Source of the DNA: Soonwooa sp032078105
Lineage (GTDB): Bacteria; Bacteroidota; Bacteroidia; Flavobacteriales; Weeksellaceae
Assembly: GCA_046269235.1 (NCBI GenBank)
Contig: JBJZOS010000007.1
Location: 1 to 64,000, forward strand
DNA: 64,000 nucleotides
Direction of reading: 5' to 3'
The notes below the pieces were generated by a model that saw only the letters and a program-made list of their open reading frames with translations, was not told the DNA's origin and did no database searches. A program made the position numbers and the translations under genes. Positions 8,814-17,498 of the stretch are shown here, one piece after another. The first letter of the stretch is position 1; the number at the start of each line of letters is the position of its first letter.

Positions 8814-10472
8814 TTATGCTTCGCAAGAAGAACAACTTACAAAGTTCACCATCAATTCTTTTGAAACTGACGAACTTCTTTGGTAATATAGAGTTTTTAC
8901 ACCTTTTTTCCAAGCTTCAATCATTACATAATTTACATCTTTAACCGGCATTGTAGACGGAATCTGTAAGTTAAGCGATTGTGCTTGATCAATATATTGC
9001 TGTCTTTGAGCGGCTTGCGATACAATTTCCATTGGAGAAATTTCTCTAAATGTTTTGAAAACTGCTTTTTCATCATCTGTCAAACCATCAAGATGCTGTA
9101 CAGAACCATGATTAAGCATCACATTTCTCCAAGTTTCTTCGTTATCAAGACCTTTTTCTTCTAATAATTTAGCAAGATATTTGTTCTTACGCATGAAGTT
9201 TCCTTTAGCTAAACCAGCTTTGTAATAGTTAGAAGCGAAAGGCTCAATACCAGGTGAAGTTTGACCCAAAATTGCAGAACTAGAAGTTGTTGGTGCAATC
9301 GCCATCAAGGTTGTGTTACGAAGTCCGTAACCCTTTAACATTTCTGGTTCTCCATAGATGTTAGCCAATTCTCTCGAAGCCTGCTCTGCTTGCTCTTTAA
9401 TATGTCTGAAAGCTCTGGCATTAAATTGTGTTGCTTCGAAACTTTCAAACGGAATCATATTCTTTTGTAAATAAGAATGGTAACCCAAAACACCTAATCC
9501 TAGAGCTCTGTGACGCATTGCAAAATTACGAGCTGAAGTTAAATAATAGTTACCTTCCGTTTTCTCAATAAATTCTGACAATACTGCATCTAGGAAGTAA
9601 ATCGCCAATTTAACAGCATTAGTGTCTTTCCACTCGTCGAACAACTCAAGGTTCATTGAAGAAAGACAACAGATAAATGATTCGTTAGTTGTTGATGGCA
9701 ACATAATCTCCGAACAAAGATTACTTGCATTAACCATCAATCCTGCATCTTTATAGACTTGAGGTTTATTTCTGTTAACATTATCTGTAAAGAAGATATA
9801 TGGTAAACCTTTTTGCTGACGGCTTTCTAGCACGCGCGCCCAGATTTTACGTTTTTCCATGTCACCATCTACCATGTCTTGCATCCAATAATCAGGAACG
9901 CAAACACCTGTAAACAAGTTTTGGATAGGACTTCCGATATCTTTGATTGACAAAAATTCTTCAATATCGCCGTGGTCGATGTCTAGATAAGCAGCAAAAG
10001 CACCACGTCTTACACCGCCTTGCGAAACAACATCCATCGCGGTGTCAAATAGTTTCATAAATGAAACCGCACCCGAAGATTTTCCGTTGTCTGTAACAGC
10101 AGTACCACGGTTACGCAATTCTCCAAAGTATCCTGATGTACCACCACCAATTTTGGTTTGCATAATTACTTCACCCATTTTATGCGTGATTCCTTCGATA
10201 CTATCTGGAATATGAACATTAAAACAAGAAATCGGCAAGCCTCTTTGTGTTCCCATATTTGCCCAAACTGGCGACGAAAAACTGATCCAACCTTTTACAA
10301 TCATCTCTTTGAAAGCTGGTTGTAATTCTGGTTTGAAAAGTCTTTTTGCCGCAGCAGTTGTAATACGGTCAATTGCGCCGTCTACAGTTTCTCCTTTTAG
10401 AAGATAACCTCTGTTAAGCATTTGCTCTGACTCTTCATTGAGCCACCAGATATCGATATTTTCGTCCATCAT
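8814..10472 (-). CDS. nrdA: Ribonucleoside-diphosphate reductase, alpha (catalytic) subunit
   Basis: Reduces ribonucleotides to deoxyribonucleotides, with the radical supplied by NrdB. At 552 residues it is much shorter than E. coli NrdA, and no N-terminal ATP-cone is visible: the barrel begins within the first hundred residues (ISFSSPVWANMG). Active-site motifs include GLPISCFN, the NLCSEI segment (Asn-Cys-Glu triad), and the C-terminal redox pair SCSSCEA that would be re-reduced by thioredoxin. Encoded 47 bases after nrdB on the same strand. The missing cone suggests no overall dATP inhibition through this subunit. Confidence 0.93.
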   Translation of the reverse strand: MMDENIDIWWLNEESEQMLNRGYLLKGETVDGAIDRITTAAAKRLFKPELQPAFKEMIVKGWISFSSPVWANMGTQRGLPISCFNVHIPDSIEGITHKMGEVIMQTKIGGGTSGYFGELRNRGTAVTDNGKSSGAVSFMKLFDTAMDVVSQGGVRRGAFAAYLDIDHGDIEEFLSIKDIGSPIQNLFTGVCVPDYWMQDMVDGDMEKRKIWARVLESRQQKGLPYIFFTDNVNRNKPQVYKDAGLMVNASNLCSEIMLPSTTNESFICCLSSMNLELFDEWKDTNAVKLAIYFLDAVLSEFIEKTEGNYYLTSARNFAMRHRALGLGVLGYHSYLQKNMIPFESFEATQFNARAFRHIKEQAEQASRELANIYGEPEMLKGYGLRNTTLMAIAPTTSSSAILGQTSPGIEPFASNYYKAGLAKGNFMRKNKYLAKLLEEKGLDNEETWRNVMLNHGSVQHLDGLTDDEKAVFKTFREISPMEIVSQAAQRQQYIDQAQSLNLQIPSTMPVKDVNYVMIEAWKKGVKTLYYQRSSSVSKELMVNFVSCSSCEA

Positions 10473-10519
10473 ACGTTATATATTGAGAATCACCAAAGTG
10501 ACGTTAATTTAAATTTTAA

Positions 10520-11494
10520 TTAAAACAAATCGTTAGCAGTAATTGATTTGTCATGCTTAGTATAATCTACAGGTCTTTTTGCAAAGAAATCATCCATAGA
10601 ATTTGCGAATACTTCTTCCTCAAACCAAACCATCGGTCTGTATTGCTCTGGAGAAACATCGTAACGTGTTTTCATACCGATTTTTTTAAGAGAATCGTCA
10701 ACACGGTATTTCATAAAATTAAGAAGATCTTCTTTTGAGAAGTTATCCAATTCGCCTTGTTCGAAAATCCAATCTAGAATTTCTGCTTCCAACTCGATAG
10801 ACTCATCCACTAAAGTATAAATATCTTCTATATCAGACTCTGTCAAAAGATTAGGTTGCTCTTCTCTGATTTTGTTGATTAAATAAATACCAGCGTTAGC
10901 GTGAATTTGCTCATCTACAGACGTCCATGCAATAATGTTAGACACATTTTTCATGAATCCTTTGAATCTTGTAAACGACAAAATAATCGCAAACTGTGAA
11001 AACAATGATACATTTTCAATCAAGATCGAAAACAATAACAAAGAAGAAACATACTCTTTTGGCGTTGTTGAATTAGCGTGTTTAAGAACATTTGACAAAA
11101 AGTCAATTCTCTTCTTAACCGCAGGAATTTCTACCACGCTGTTAAACTCTTCGTTGTAACCAAGCACTTCCAATAATCTAGAGTAAGCTTCCGAGTGACG
11201 GAATTCGCATTCTGCAAAAGTTGCTCCCAAACCGTTAAATTCTGGTTTTGGCAAATGCTTGTAAAGATTTCCCCAAAAAGTTTTAACAGAAACTTCGATT
11301 TGAGCAATTGCTAAAAGGGCATGTTTAACGGCAATTTTTTCATGTGGCGCCAATTGAGAATGAAAATCTTGAATATCTGCAGTAAAATCTACTTCGGAAT
11401 GAACCCAAAACGACTTATTAATCGCTTCCACAAATTGCAAAATCTCTGGATACTCAAATGGCTTATAACTAACTCTTTTATCGAAAATGCCCAT
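10520..11494 (-). CDS. nrdB: Ribonucleotide reductase beta subunit, class Id-like
   Basis: 324-residue ferritin-like subunit that generates the radical. Candidate metal ligands are Glu67, Glu97, His100, Glu160, Glu195 and His198, and the candidate radical tyrosine is Tyr104 in ECEFRHSEAYS. The length and this numbering match, as I recall, the Flavobacterium johnsoniae class Id protein, a dimanganese enzyme activated by superoxide. No NrdI gene is adjacent, as expected for Id. It is the first gene of the nrdB-nrdA pair; a distant TATTTTTG box (11616-11623, minus strand) may be the promoter. Confidence 0.9.
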   Translation of the reverse strand: MGIFDKRVSYKPFEYPEILQFVEAINKSFWVHSEVDFTADIQDFHSQLAPHEKIAVKHALLAIAQIEVSVKTFWGNLYKHLPKPEFNGLGATFAECEFRHSEAYSRLLEVLGYNEEFNSVVEIPAVKKRIDFLSNVLKHANSTTPKEYVSSLLLFSILIENVSLFSQFAIILSFTRFKGFMKNVSNIIAWTSVDEQIHANAGIYLINKIREEQPNLLTESDIEDIYTLVDESIELEAEILDWIFEQGELDNFSKEDLLNFMKYRVDDSLKKIGMKTRYDVSPEQYRPMVWFEEEVFANSMDDFFAKRPVDYTKHDKSITANDLF

Positions 11495-11914
11495 AATTCT
11501 TTTACTTTTTATTCGCGTGCTTTACTTTATCTTGTGATCTATATTCTATTACTGGCGCTTATTTATTTCAATTTCAATTATTTAAAAAAAATCATTTTGA
11601 AACAAATCGGTCCTACAAAAATAGAAATTGAAAGTCTAAAAAGAAAATCCAAAAGTCCCGAAAATGACTAAAATAGTGTTAATGTTTTAAAAAGTTTTCC
11701 ACAGAATTCGCCAGGCTTTGATTAACAAGACTTTAGCAAAATCCGAGACTCTTTTCATCCATAATGATGCTTTTCACAATTAAACAAACTCACGTTAATA
11801 ACTAGCTATCAGCTATTTAGAAACAAACACTAAGTTAAATATCTTTCAAAACCAATGAGACTAAAATTTTTAAAAAAAAGATCCGATAAAATTCGTATCT
11901 TTGTAGCCACATTT
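11495..11914. other. Intergenic region between nrdB and ssrA
   Basis: About 420 bases. The nrdB-proximal side holds a possible minus-strand promoter box (11616-11623), and the ssrA promoter lies at the far end. A plus-strand open frame (11321-11671) runs antisense into nrdB and is not supported as a gene. No other structure seen. Confidence 0.4.
11896..11903 (+). promoter_or_regulatory. ssrA promoter, -7 box TATCTTTG
   Basis: A perfect TAnnTTTG match ending 11 bases before the mature 5' end of tmRNA. The -33 region (around 11868-11876) is only T-rich, without a clear TTG. Confidence 0.7.
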
Positions 11915-12311
11915 GGGGTTGACTGGTTTCGACAGCAAGACCAATGTGTAAGTAAGCATGCAGAGAACCGTAGCGCGATCTCTTTAATCCCTTGCTACAA
12001 AATTTTAACTGGCAACGAAGAGTTCGCTCTTGCAGCTTAATCCGAAGTTTAGTAGGTTCTAAGCGCTTTCCCGAAGATAGTAAGGAAGCAAGATGTCTCA
12101 CCAATGTTCTGTTCTGCGACGTTGGATTCTGGGGCATAGGAATGCGGAAATAAGGTTTTGGAAACTTTGGCCAAAACACGAAAATTTTAGAAGTTAAGAT
12201 GTAGGTTGGGTGTTTGCTCTCTGCCTATGTTCGAAAACCAATAGCAAAATAAGCATGTAGAAAGCTTATGTATTGCTTGTTTGGACGAGGGTTCGAATCC
12301 CTCCAACTCCA
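11915..12311 (+). ncRNA. ssrA: Transfer-messenger RNA (tmRNA)
   Basis: Rescues stalled ribosomes in trans-translation. The 5' end GGGGTTGACTGGTTTCGACAG is the canonical start, and GGGGTTG pairs with CAACTCC (12304-12310) to make the acceptor stem. The T-arm is GAGGG-TTCGAAT-CCCTC (12287-12303). The tag frame GGC AAC GAA GAG TTC GCT CTT GCA GCT TAA (12011-12040) encodes GNEEFALAA, giving AGNEEFALAA once the uncoded Ala is added. The terminal CCA is not encoded (CCACA follows), so it must be added afterwards. The 3' end is the integration site of the downstream island. Confidence 0.96.
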
Positions 12312-12318
12312 CAAAAAA
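12298..12318 (+). repeat. attL: island/chromosome junction in ssrA
   Basis: A 21-bp sequence beginning TCCCTCCAACTCCACA is repeated exactly at 32583-32603. It covers the 3' half of the tmRNA T-arm and acceptor stem. Extending leftwards, 12290-12318 and 32575-32603 match at 26 of 29 positions, with the three differences in the T-loop. This is the usual footprint of a tyrosine recombinase integrating into a tRNA-like gene while preserving it. Confidence 0.92.
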
Positions 12319-12350
12319 TCCTGTAAAGTGTTGATTTACAGGATTTTTTA
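12313..12350 (+). terminator. Island-borne terminator for ssrA
   Basis: A 15-bp perfect stem (12313-12327 with 12335-12349), a seven-base loop and a T-run. It lies just inside the island and replaces the original ssrA terminator, now 20 kb away at 32598-32631. Confidence 0.85.
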
Positions 12351-12353
12351 TTA

Positions 12354-12377
12354 TTAGGTGCTAAATTAGGTGCTAAT
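12354..12377 (+). repeat. Arm-type direct repeats, left end of island
   Basis: TTAGGTGCTAA (12354-12364) and TTAGGTGCTAAT (12366-12377) are spaced 12 bp start to start. A matching pair with the same orientation and spacing lies at 32444-32467 at the other end, so these are probable recombinase or excisionase arm sites. Confidence 0.7.
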
Positions 12378-12399
12378 TATTTCTTTTTATATTTTACAC

Positions 12400-13098
12400 T
12401 TAAGACAGGCTTCTTTCCAGATTTAGTTTTATTTTCTCCCAGCTAGGTAATACTTCGGCTAATGTTCTATAAAAATCTTTTGAATGATTGGGATGAATTA
12501 AATGGCAAAGCTCGTGCAGGATAACATACTCTATACAAGCCTTATTTGCTTTTATCAACTCTGTATTCAATATGATATTGCCATTCATTGAGCAACTTCC
12601 CCAACGTTTTTTCATAAACCGATGAGTGAGTTTTATGTCATAAGTATTAAACTGTGGAAACTGAGAAAGTAATTGATCTAGCAATTCTTTGAAAACACTA
12701 TCCGCCTTGCTTTTATAAAATTTTTGAATGATTTGTTCTATATTATCATTTTTAGTTGTGATGGTAAACAAACCTTTCCCTAAATTAATATTGGTTTTAT
12801 TTTGTTCCGTTTTATTAATCACCAATTTATACTGCCTTCCTAGATAACGATGGGTTTCTCCAGGAATATATAATCTTTTTTTGGTAAATGGTCTGAACAA
12901 TTCAAATGTGCGTTGTTGTTGCAAAATCCACTTAGATTTTGGTTTTATTTTTTCTACAATTTTTTCTATTGATGTATTTTTAGGAACTGTAATCTGGATA
13001 TTACCTTCTGGAAAAACTCGTAAATCCATCGTCTTTCTGTCCGAATAAATAACTTCTGCTTCGATATTTTTCTTACCGTACTTATATTCAATCTTCAT
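12400..13098 (-). CDS. YgjP-type (M48-like) metallopeptidase domain protein
   Basis: 232 residues. Zinc motif HELCH (His195, Glu196, His199) with His205 in the following PNHSKDFY, and the family signature RFMKKRWGSCSMNGNI upstream. An N-terminal beta domain (LRVFPEGNIQITVPK) is typical of the YgjP-like domain. Soluble and presumably a protease. Genes of this kind often sit beside hsdR in type I restriction loci; their role there is not established. It is the last gene of the defence operon, 2 bases after hsdR. Confidence 0.85.
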   Translation of the reverse strand: MKIEYKYGKKNIEAEVIYSDRKTMDLRVFPEGNIQITVPKNTSIEKIVEKIKPKSKWILQQQRTFELFRPFTKKRLYIPGETHRYLGRQYKLVINKTEQNKTNINLGKGLFTITTKNDNIEQIIQKFYKSKADSVFKELLDQLLSQFPQFNTYDIKLTHRFMKKRWGSCSMNGNIILNTELIKANKACIEYVILHELCHLIHPNHSKDFYRTLAEVLPSWEKIKLNLERSLS

Positions 13099-13100
13099 CC

Positions 13101-16100
13101 TTAATCCATTTGCTTTTTAGCTATTTTAATCACTTCTTCTACAAAGTCATCTAAAATATCAAAAGGAATTTGATGATCCATTTCCAATGATAAGCTATAA
13201 AAATAGTCATCTAATTCACTCCAAATTTGCTTTTCAATTTCTTTGTTCAACTTCCAGTCAACGATAGCTCTATTGTTTTCTCTAGTTATATTTTTTATTA
13301 ATTCTTTAATTTTTAAAGCAATTTCAGCATTTTGCAATCTATCTCCTAAAAATGTAAACAATTTCGCATTTATAAAATTATAAAATGCTACCGCTATTTT
13401 GTTTCCTTCAATTATTACTGGTACATCGTCTTGTTTTCCTGATTGGAATCGTTCTTCAAAATCTTTCATTTTGTTTAGATATTCCGTTTCGTCAATACGA
13501 CTTTGCTTATAATCCAAAATAGTTTCTTTTATTAACTCTGAAAGTTTTTTATAGAAAATAGGATCCTCATCCATTTTAATGGAAATCCCTTTTGAAGTAC
13601 GTGCAGCAATATGATCTGCCTTTGCTGCTTTACCAATTAACTTTTCTACTTCTTCATCTCTCTCTTGTTTATTAAAAATATCAATAGGTTCTGTTATTCT
13701 TAGAACTTCACCATCTGTCGTAATGTGCTTATCAATCAGTTTTTGAACTTGAGTTTCATAAGCTTTAAAATCGATTTCATCATAGTACCTGCGTTTAACA
13801 TCAATTCTTAACTGCACAAAAAACTTAATATCTTTTTTATACTTTTCAATAACAATATCATTTTTCACATCATTAAATTCTATGGTTGCCATTGCAAGAC
13901 CAAAGAGCCTAACAAATTTGGATAGTTTTTCGTAAAATAAATGACGTTGTTCTTCATCCCCTAAATGAACCGCATAAGCTTCGGTGTCGTATTTGTTTTT
14001 TATTCCTGAAAAAATATTCCAAACCTCTGAATGCGATTGTGGTAAATCTTTAATAATATCCTTTACATTCGTTACCGAACCTTTAACATCCTCTGGGTTC
14101 ATTTCATCAGATCCGGAATAGATTTCTATTGCTTTATCTAAATTTTCCAGGTTACCATAGTAATCTACAATTAGTCCATAATCTTTACCTTCAGCCAATC
14201 TATTAACTCTAGCAATCGCTTGCAAAAGAGTATGTTCCTTTAAGCTTCTTGTTAAATAAAGAACTCTATTTTTAGGAGCATCAAAACCTGTTAATAATTT
14301 ATCTACTACAATAATAATTTCAGGATCATCTTGTTTCTTGAAAGCATTAATTATAGACTTTTCGTATTTTTCTTGAGTACCATATTTATCCATCATTGCT
14401 TTGTGAAATGATAAGACTAAATCTTCGTTTTCCTCAAAAGCATCTTCGTGATTCTCACGAGTATCAGGAGCAGAAATAACAACATCTGAAGTCACCTTAA
14501 CAATCTCATTAAGATATTTGCGGTATAAAATAGCTGTTGTCTTATTAGGTGCCACCAACTGAGCTTTAAAACCAGTACCTTGAATGAAATTGACAAAATG
14601 CTCTGTTATGTCCCAAGCTCTATCATAAATTACTTGGTCTGCTTTATTAATGGCATTTTTGGAACTGTATTTTCTTTTTAAACCCGCTTTTCCATACTTC
14701 GTTAATGGTTCTGCTACTTTCTCAAAGAAATTATCAAGAGGCTTCTCATTTACAGTAATAGAATTGTGACGCCCTTCATAAAGTAAAGGAACGACAGCCC
14801 CATCTTCTACCGCATCTTTAATTGTATATTCATCTATTACCCCACCAAATTTATCTGCTGTATTTTTTTCAGACTTCATTAAAGGCGTCCCAGTAAATGC
14901 AATAAAACATCCATTGGGGAAGGTTTTCTGCATTTTGACATTGAACGTTTTGTACTGACTACGGTGACCTTCGTCTATTAATACAAAAATCTCCGAAGAA
15001 GAAAACCCATCTGGCTCTTGATTGACTGCGGCTTTGAACTTATTGATAATGGTAGTAATAACCGCATCTGACGTACTTTTCAATAATTCTATAAGATGCT
15101 TACCTGTGGCCGCTTCTTCCACAGGAATATTGCATTTCTGAAAAGTTTCTGTAATTTGAGAATTAAGATCTATACGGTCTGTAACTAATATTATTTTAGG
15201 ATTTTTAATTTTTTTGCTCAAAGCAATTTGTTCCGCCAACATTACCATTGTCAGCGATTTACCACTCCCTTGTGTATGCCAAATAACACCACCTTTTCTC
15301 TTACCAGAAGCCCCAATATCTTCAATTTGCTTAATGGTTTTTGTTATTCCATAATATTGCTGATATCTTGCTATCTTTTTAATACCTTCATCATATAGAA
15401 TAAAACTAAACATCAACTCCAATAACCTTTTGGGATCACAAATACTGTATAGTAATTTGTCTTGTTCAGTAACCGCTACTTCTAACTTACCCAATTCTTT
15501 GAAATGCTTGATTGTGGACCAATATCTTGTTTTAAAGATCTCTGTATGGCTATCGGTTGGCAGATCTTGTTGTTTTAGATCGAATAAATTTTGAAAAAAA
15601 GACGCCTCTTTTTTAGCACTCGTAAACTTTTCTTTCCAAACCGACCAGAATTTTGCAGGCGTTGCTGTTGTAGCATATTTAGCATCGCTTACCGCAAGTG
15701 ATAAAAGCATATTGGAATAAACATATAAATCTCTGATACCATCTTCTTGTTGGTTCCGTAAATGTTGCGAAATTCCTTCCTCTATAGGTTGTTTTATCGC
15801 ATTAGACTTACACTCTATAACCACCATTGGAATACCGTTTATAAAAAGAATAATGTCTGGTCTATAACTGTCTGAACGATTAGAACGTGTTACCGAAAAC
15901 TCCTCTGATACGTGATATGAATTGTTTTGTGGATTTTCCCAGTCGATGTACTTGAAAGAATAGCTTTTACGGTCTTGATTAATGGTTTGGTCGAAACTTT
16001 TACCTAAAGTAATTAAATCATAAAAATGCTGGTTGGCATTAATAAAACCCAGATGAAGTGGCAATTCTTTTAAAGTTTCGATAGCCAAGTCTATGTTACT

Positions 16101-16310
16101 CTCTGAAAAGTCGTGAGTCTGCCCTTTATAATCTATTTTATTGATTTTTTTGAGCTGTTCTCTAAGTATATCGGTGAGGATTACATTCGTTTTTCTGTTG
16201 TCACGAAGCTCTAAAGCTTGATCGGGAGCTATATAAGTATAACCCATTTTTATCAGCATTTGCAATGCTGGTATTTGACTTATATGATCTTCTGTGTATG
16301 ATGGTGTCAT
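13101..16310 (-). CDS. hsdR: Type I restriction enzyme, R (motor/nuclease) subunit
   Basis: 1069 residues. The N-terminal PD-(D/E)xK nuclease has Asp152, Glu166 and Lys168 (PDIILFINGI..VVIECK). The superfamily 2 translocase has Walker A TQGSGKS (346-352), a DEGH box (LIDEGHRSQY) and AFTGTPL, followed by the second RecA domain (LLTGFDAPKNRVLYLTR, then QAIARVNR) and a C-terminal helical domain that docks to M2S. It cleaves unmodified foreign DNA after ATP-driven translocation. Intact in length. It is separated from hsdM and hsdS by several unrelated defence genes in the same orientation. Confidence 0.95.
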   Translation of the reverse strand: MTPSYTEDHISQIPALQMLIKMGYTYIAPDQALELRDNRKTNVILTDILREQLKKINKIDYKGQTHDFSESNIDLAIETLKELPLHLGFINANQHFYDLITLGKSFDQTINQDRKSYSFKYIDWENPQNNSYHVSEEFSVTRSNRSDSYRPDIILFINGIPMVVIECKSNAIKQPIEEGISQHLRNQQEDGIRDLYVYSNMLLSLAVSDAKYATTATPAKFWSVWKEKFTSAKKEASFFQNLFDLKQQDLPTDSHTEIFKTRYWSTIKHFKELGKLEVAVTEQDKLLYSICDPKRLLELMFSFILYDEGIKKIARYQQYYGITKTIKQIEDIGASGKRKGGVIWHTQGSGKSLTMVMLAEQIALSKKIKNPKIILVTDRIDLNSQITETFQKCNIPVEEAATGKHLIELLKSTSDAVITTIINKFKAAVNQEPDGFSSSEIFVLIDEGHRSQYKTFNVKMQKTFPNGCFIAFTGTPLMKSEKNTADKFGGVIDEYTIKDAVEDGAVVPLLYEGRHNSITVNEKPLDNFFEKVAEPLTKYGKAGLKRKYSSKNAINKADQVIYDRAWDITEHFVNFIQGTGFKAQLVAPNKTTAILYRKYLNEIVKVTSDVVISAPDTRENHEDAFEENEDLVLSFHKAMMDKYGTQEKYEKSIINAFKKQDDPEIIIVVDKLLTGFDAPKNRVLYLTRSLKEHTLLQAIARVNRLAEGKDYGLIVDYYGNLENLDKAIEIYSGSDEMNPEDVKGSVTNVKDIIKDLPQSHSEVWNIFSGIKNKYDTEAYAVHLGDEEQRHLFYEKLSKFVRLFGLAMATIEFNDVKNDIVIEKYKKDIKFFVQLRIDVKRRYYDEIDFKAYETQVQKLIDKHITTDGEVLRITEPIDIFNKQERDEEVEKLIGKAAKADHIAARTSKGISIKMDEDPIFYKKLSELIKETILDYKQSRIDETEYLNKMKDFEERFQSGKQDDVPVIIEGNKIAVAFYNFINAKLFTFLGDRLQNAEIALKIKELIKNITRENNRAIVDWKLNKEIEKQIWSELDDYFYSLSLEMDHQIPFDILDDFVEEVIKIAKKQMD

Positions 16311-16346
16311 TTATAATATTGGTTTGGTTCAATAGTATTTTTATAA

Positions 16347-17480
16347 TTATGCTGATTGATGAACAATATCAATCGCTTTCACAAAACCTCCAAGTTCTCT
16401 ATTTTGGTCGAATATAGTCATCGATAAATCTGCTTTAGGCATCCACACACGACCTAGTTGAACAGCTAAAGAAACAGGCATTGCAGGGAAAATATTTAAT
16501 ATAGCCTCTTGACCGTGTAATCTTTTGATTTCTCTAAAAGCTTCTTTCATCTTTTCACCAAAATCGGCAATCTGCTTACGTGATTTTACAAAGTCATTAT
16601 CCGGATGATCTATTTTGATGCTGTATATAGAGGTGTCTTCACCTAAAATAGAAATAATACGATCATCTGTAATTGTATCACTTAATTCAATCTTTAAAGC
16701 AATATTTGTTTTGACTTCTGCTGCTAGTTCTAAGTTATATACCGTATCGATATCAGCTTCAAAATTCCAAGTATCTGGATTTCTCCTTTTTTGACGTACA
16801 TCAACAGAGTAGATATCATTTAACATCGTTCCTAATTTCATTAAAATAGGCATAGGCCCAAATGGAAACAATGAAATATGCTTTATCTCTCCACTGTTTA
16901 GTAATGGAAATAAAAAACGTTCAAATTTTTGATTAAGATTCCTTAATTCATCACTCCAAAAATTAGGATCTGAATCTTTATTTAAAGAATTAATGATCCC
17001 TAAATCAATATTTTTTGCTTCGGCTGGATAATAATCAGGAGCTAAATATTGACTAACAATACTATATTGAACATTGGGCGTGTGAACTCCGATATTCATA
17101 TTCATTGTTACAATATGACTTTGTTTATCTGGAGCAATTGCACAAGCATTTGCAATACGATTTTCGTGCTCCGCTTTCATTTCTACTAATAAACTTTCGG
17201 GGTTACCTACAACATCATCCCTATCAATTAAGCGATGGTGTGTATCACATAATAACATTAAGTTTGATATATCATCTGCCAATTGTACTGATCTTGTACT
17301 ACAACCACGTGGTCCACCTGGACTATCGGCTACGATATGAGCTATATATGATTGATTGAAATTTCTTTTCGTTAAAATGTCAGTATGTAGAATTTTATTA
17401 CATCCTCTGTATTGACATCTACCTCCTGAAATAGACCAAAGCATGTATTTATTTTTATCTGAAATAGAGGTTACGCTCAT
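16347..17480 (-). CDS. HNH-SAVED effector nuclease (Cap5-like, CBASS)
   Basis: 377 residues. Residues 1-110 form an HNH endonuclease: zinc ligands CQYRGC (22-27), AHIVADSPGGPRG with His48, and LMLLCDTHHRLIDRD around residues 75-88. Residues about 160-377 match a SAVED cyclic-nucleotide sensor (HISLFPFGPMPILMKLGTM, then VDVRQKRRNPDTWNF). In known CBASS, Cap5 binds the cyclic oligonucleotide made by the CD-NTase, oligomerises and degrades DNA, killing or arresting the infected cell. The only CD-NTase in the window is at 22631-23917 in the same operon, so the two are inferred partners despite five intervening genes beyond the E2. Confidence 0.88.
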   Translation of the reverse strand: MSVTSISDKNKYMLWSISGGRCQYRGCNKILHTDILTKRNFNQSYIAHIVADSPGGPRGCSTRSVQLADDISNLMLLCDTHHRLIDRDDVVGNPESLLVEMKAEHENRIANACAIAPDKQSHIVTMNMNIGVHTPNVQYSIVSQYLAPDYYPAEAKNIDLGIINSLNKDSDPNFWSDELRNLNQKFERFLFPLLNSGEIKHISLFPFGPMPILMKLGTMLNDIYSVDVRQKRRNPDTWNFEADIDTVYNLELAAEVKTNIALKIELSDTITDDRIISILGEDTSIYSIKIDHPDNDFVKSRKQIADFGEKMKEAFREIKRLHGQEAILNIFPAMPVSLAVQLGRVWMPKADLSMTIFDQNRELGGFVKAIDIVHQSA

Positions 17481-17498
17481 GAATATTATTATCTAAGA

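Noticed and set aside
11321..11671. Plus-strand open frame of 116 codons antisense to nrdB and into the ssrA upstream region
   Set aside because: Most of it is the complement of conserved nrdB codons; no promoter, start context or domain.
11835..12179. Minus-strand 114-codon frame over tmRNA
   Set aside because: The sequence is ssrA, proved by acceptor stem, T-arm and tag frame.
11880..12600. tRNA gene at the att site
   Set aside because: The TTCGAAT T-arm and acceptor belong to tmRNA; no anticodon arm is present.
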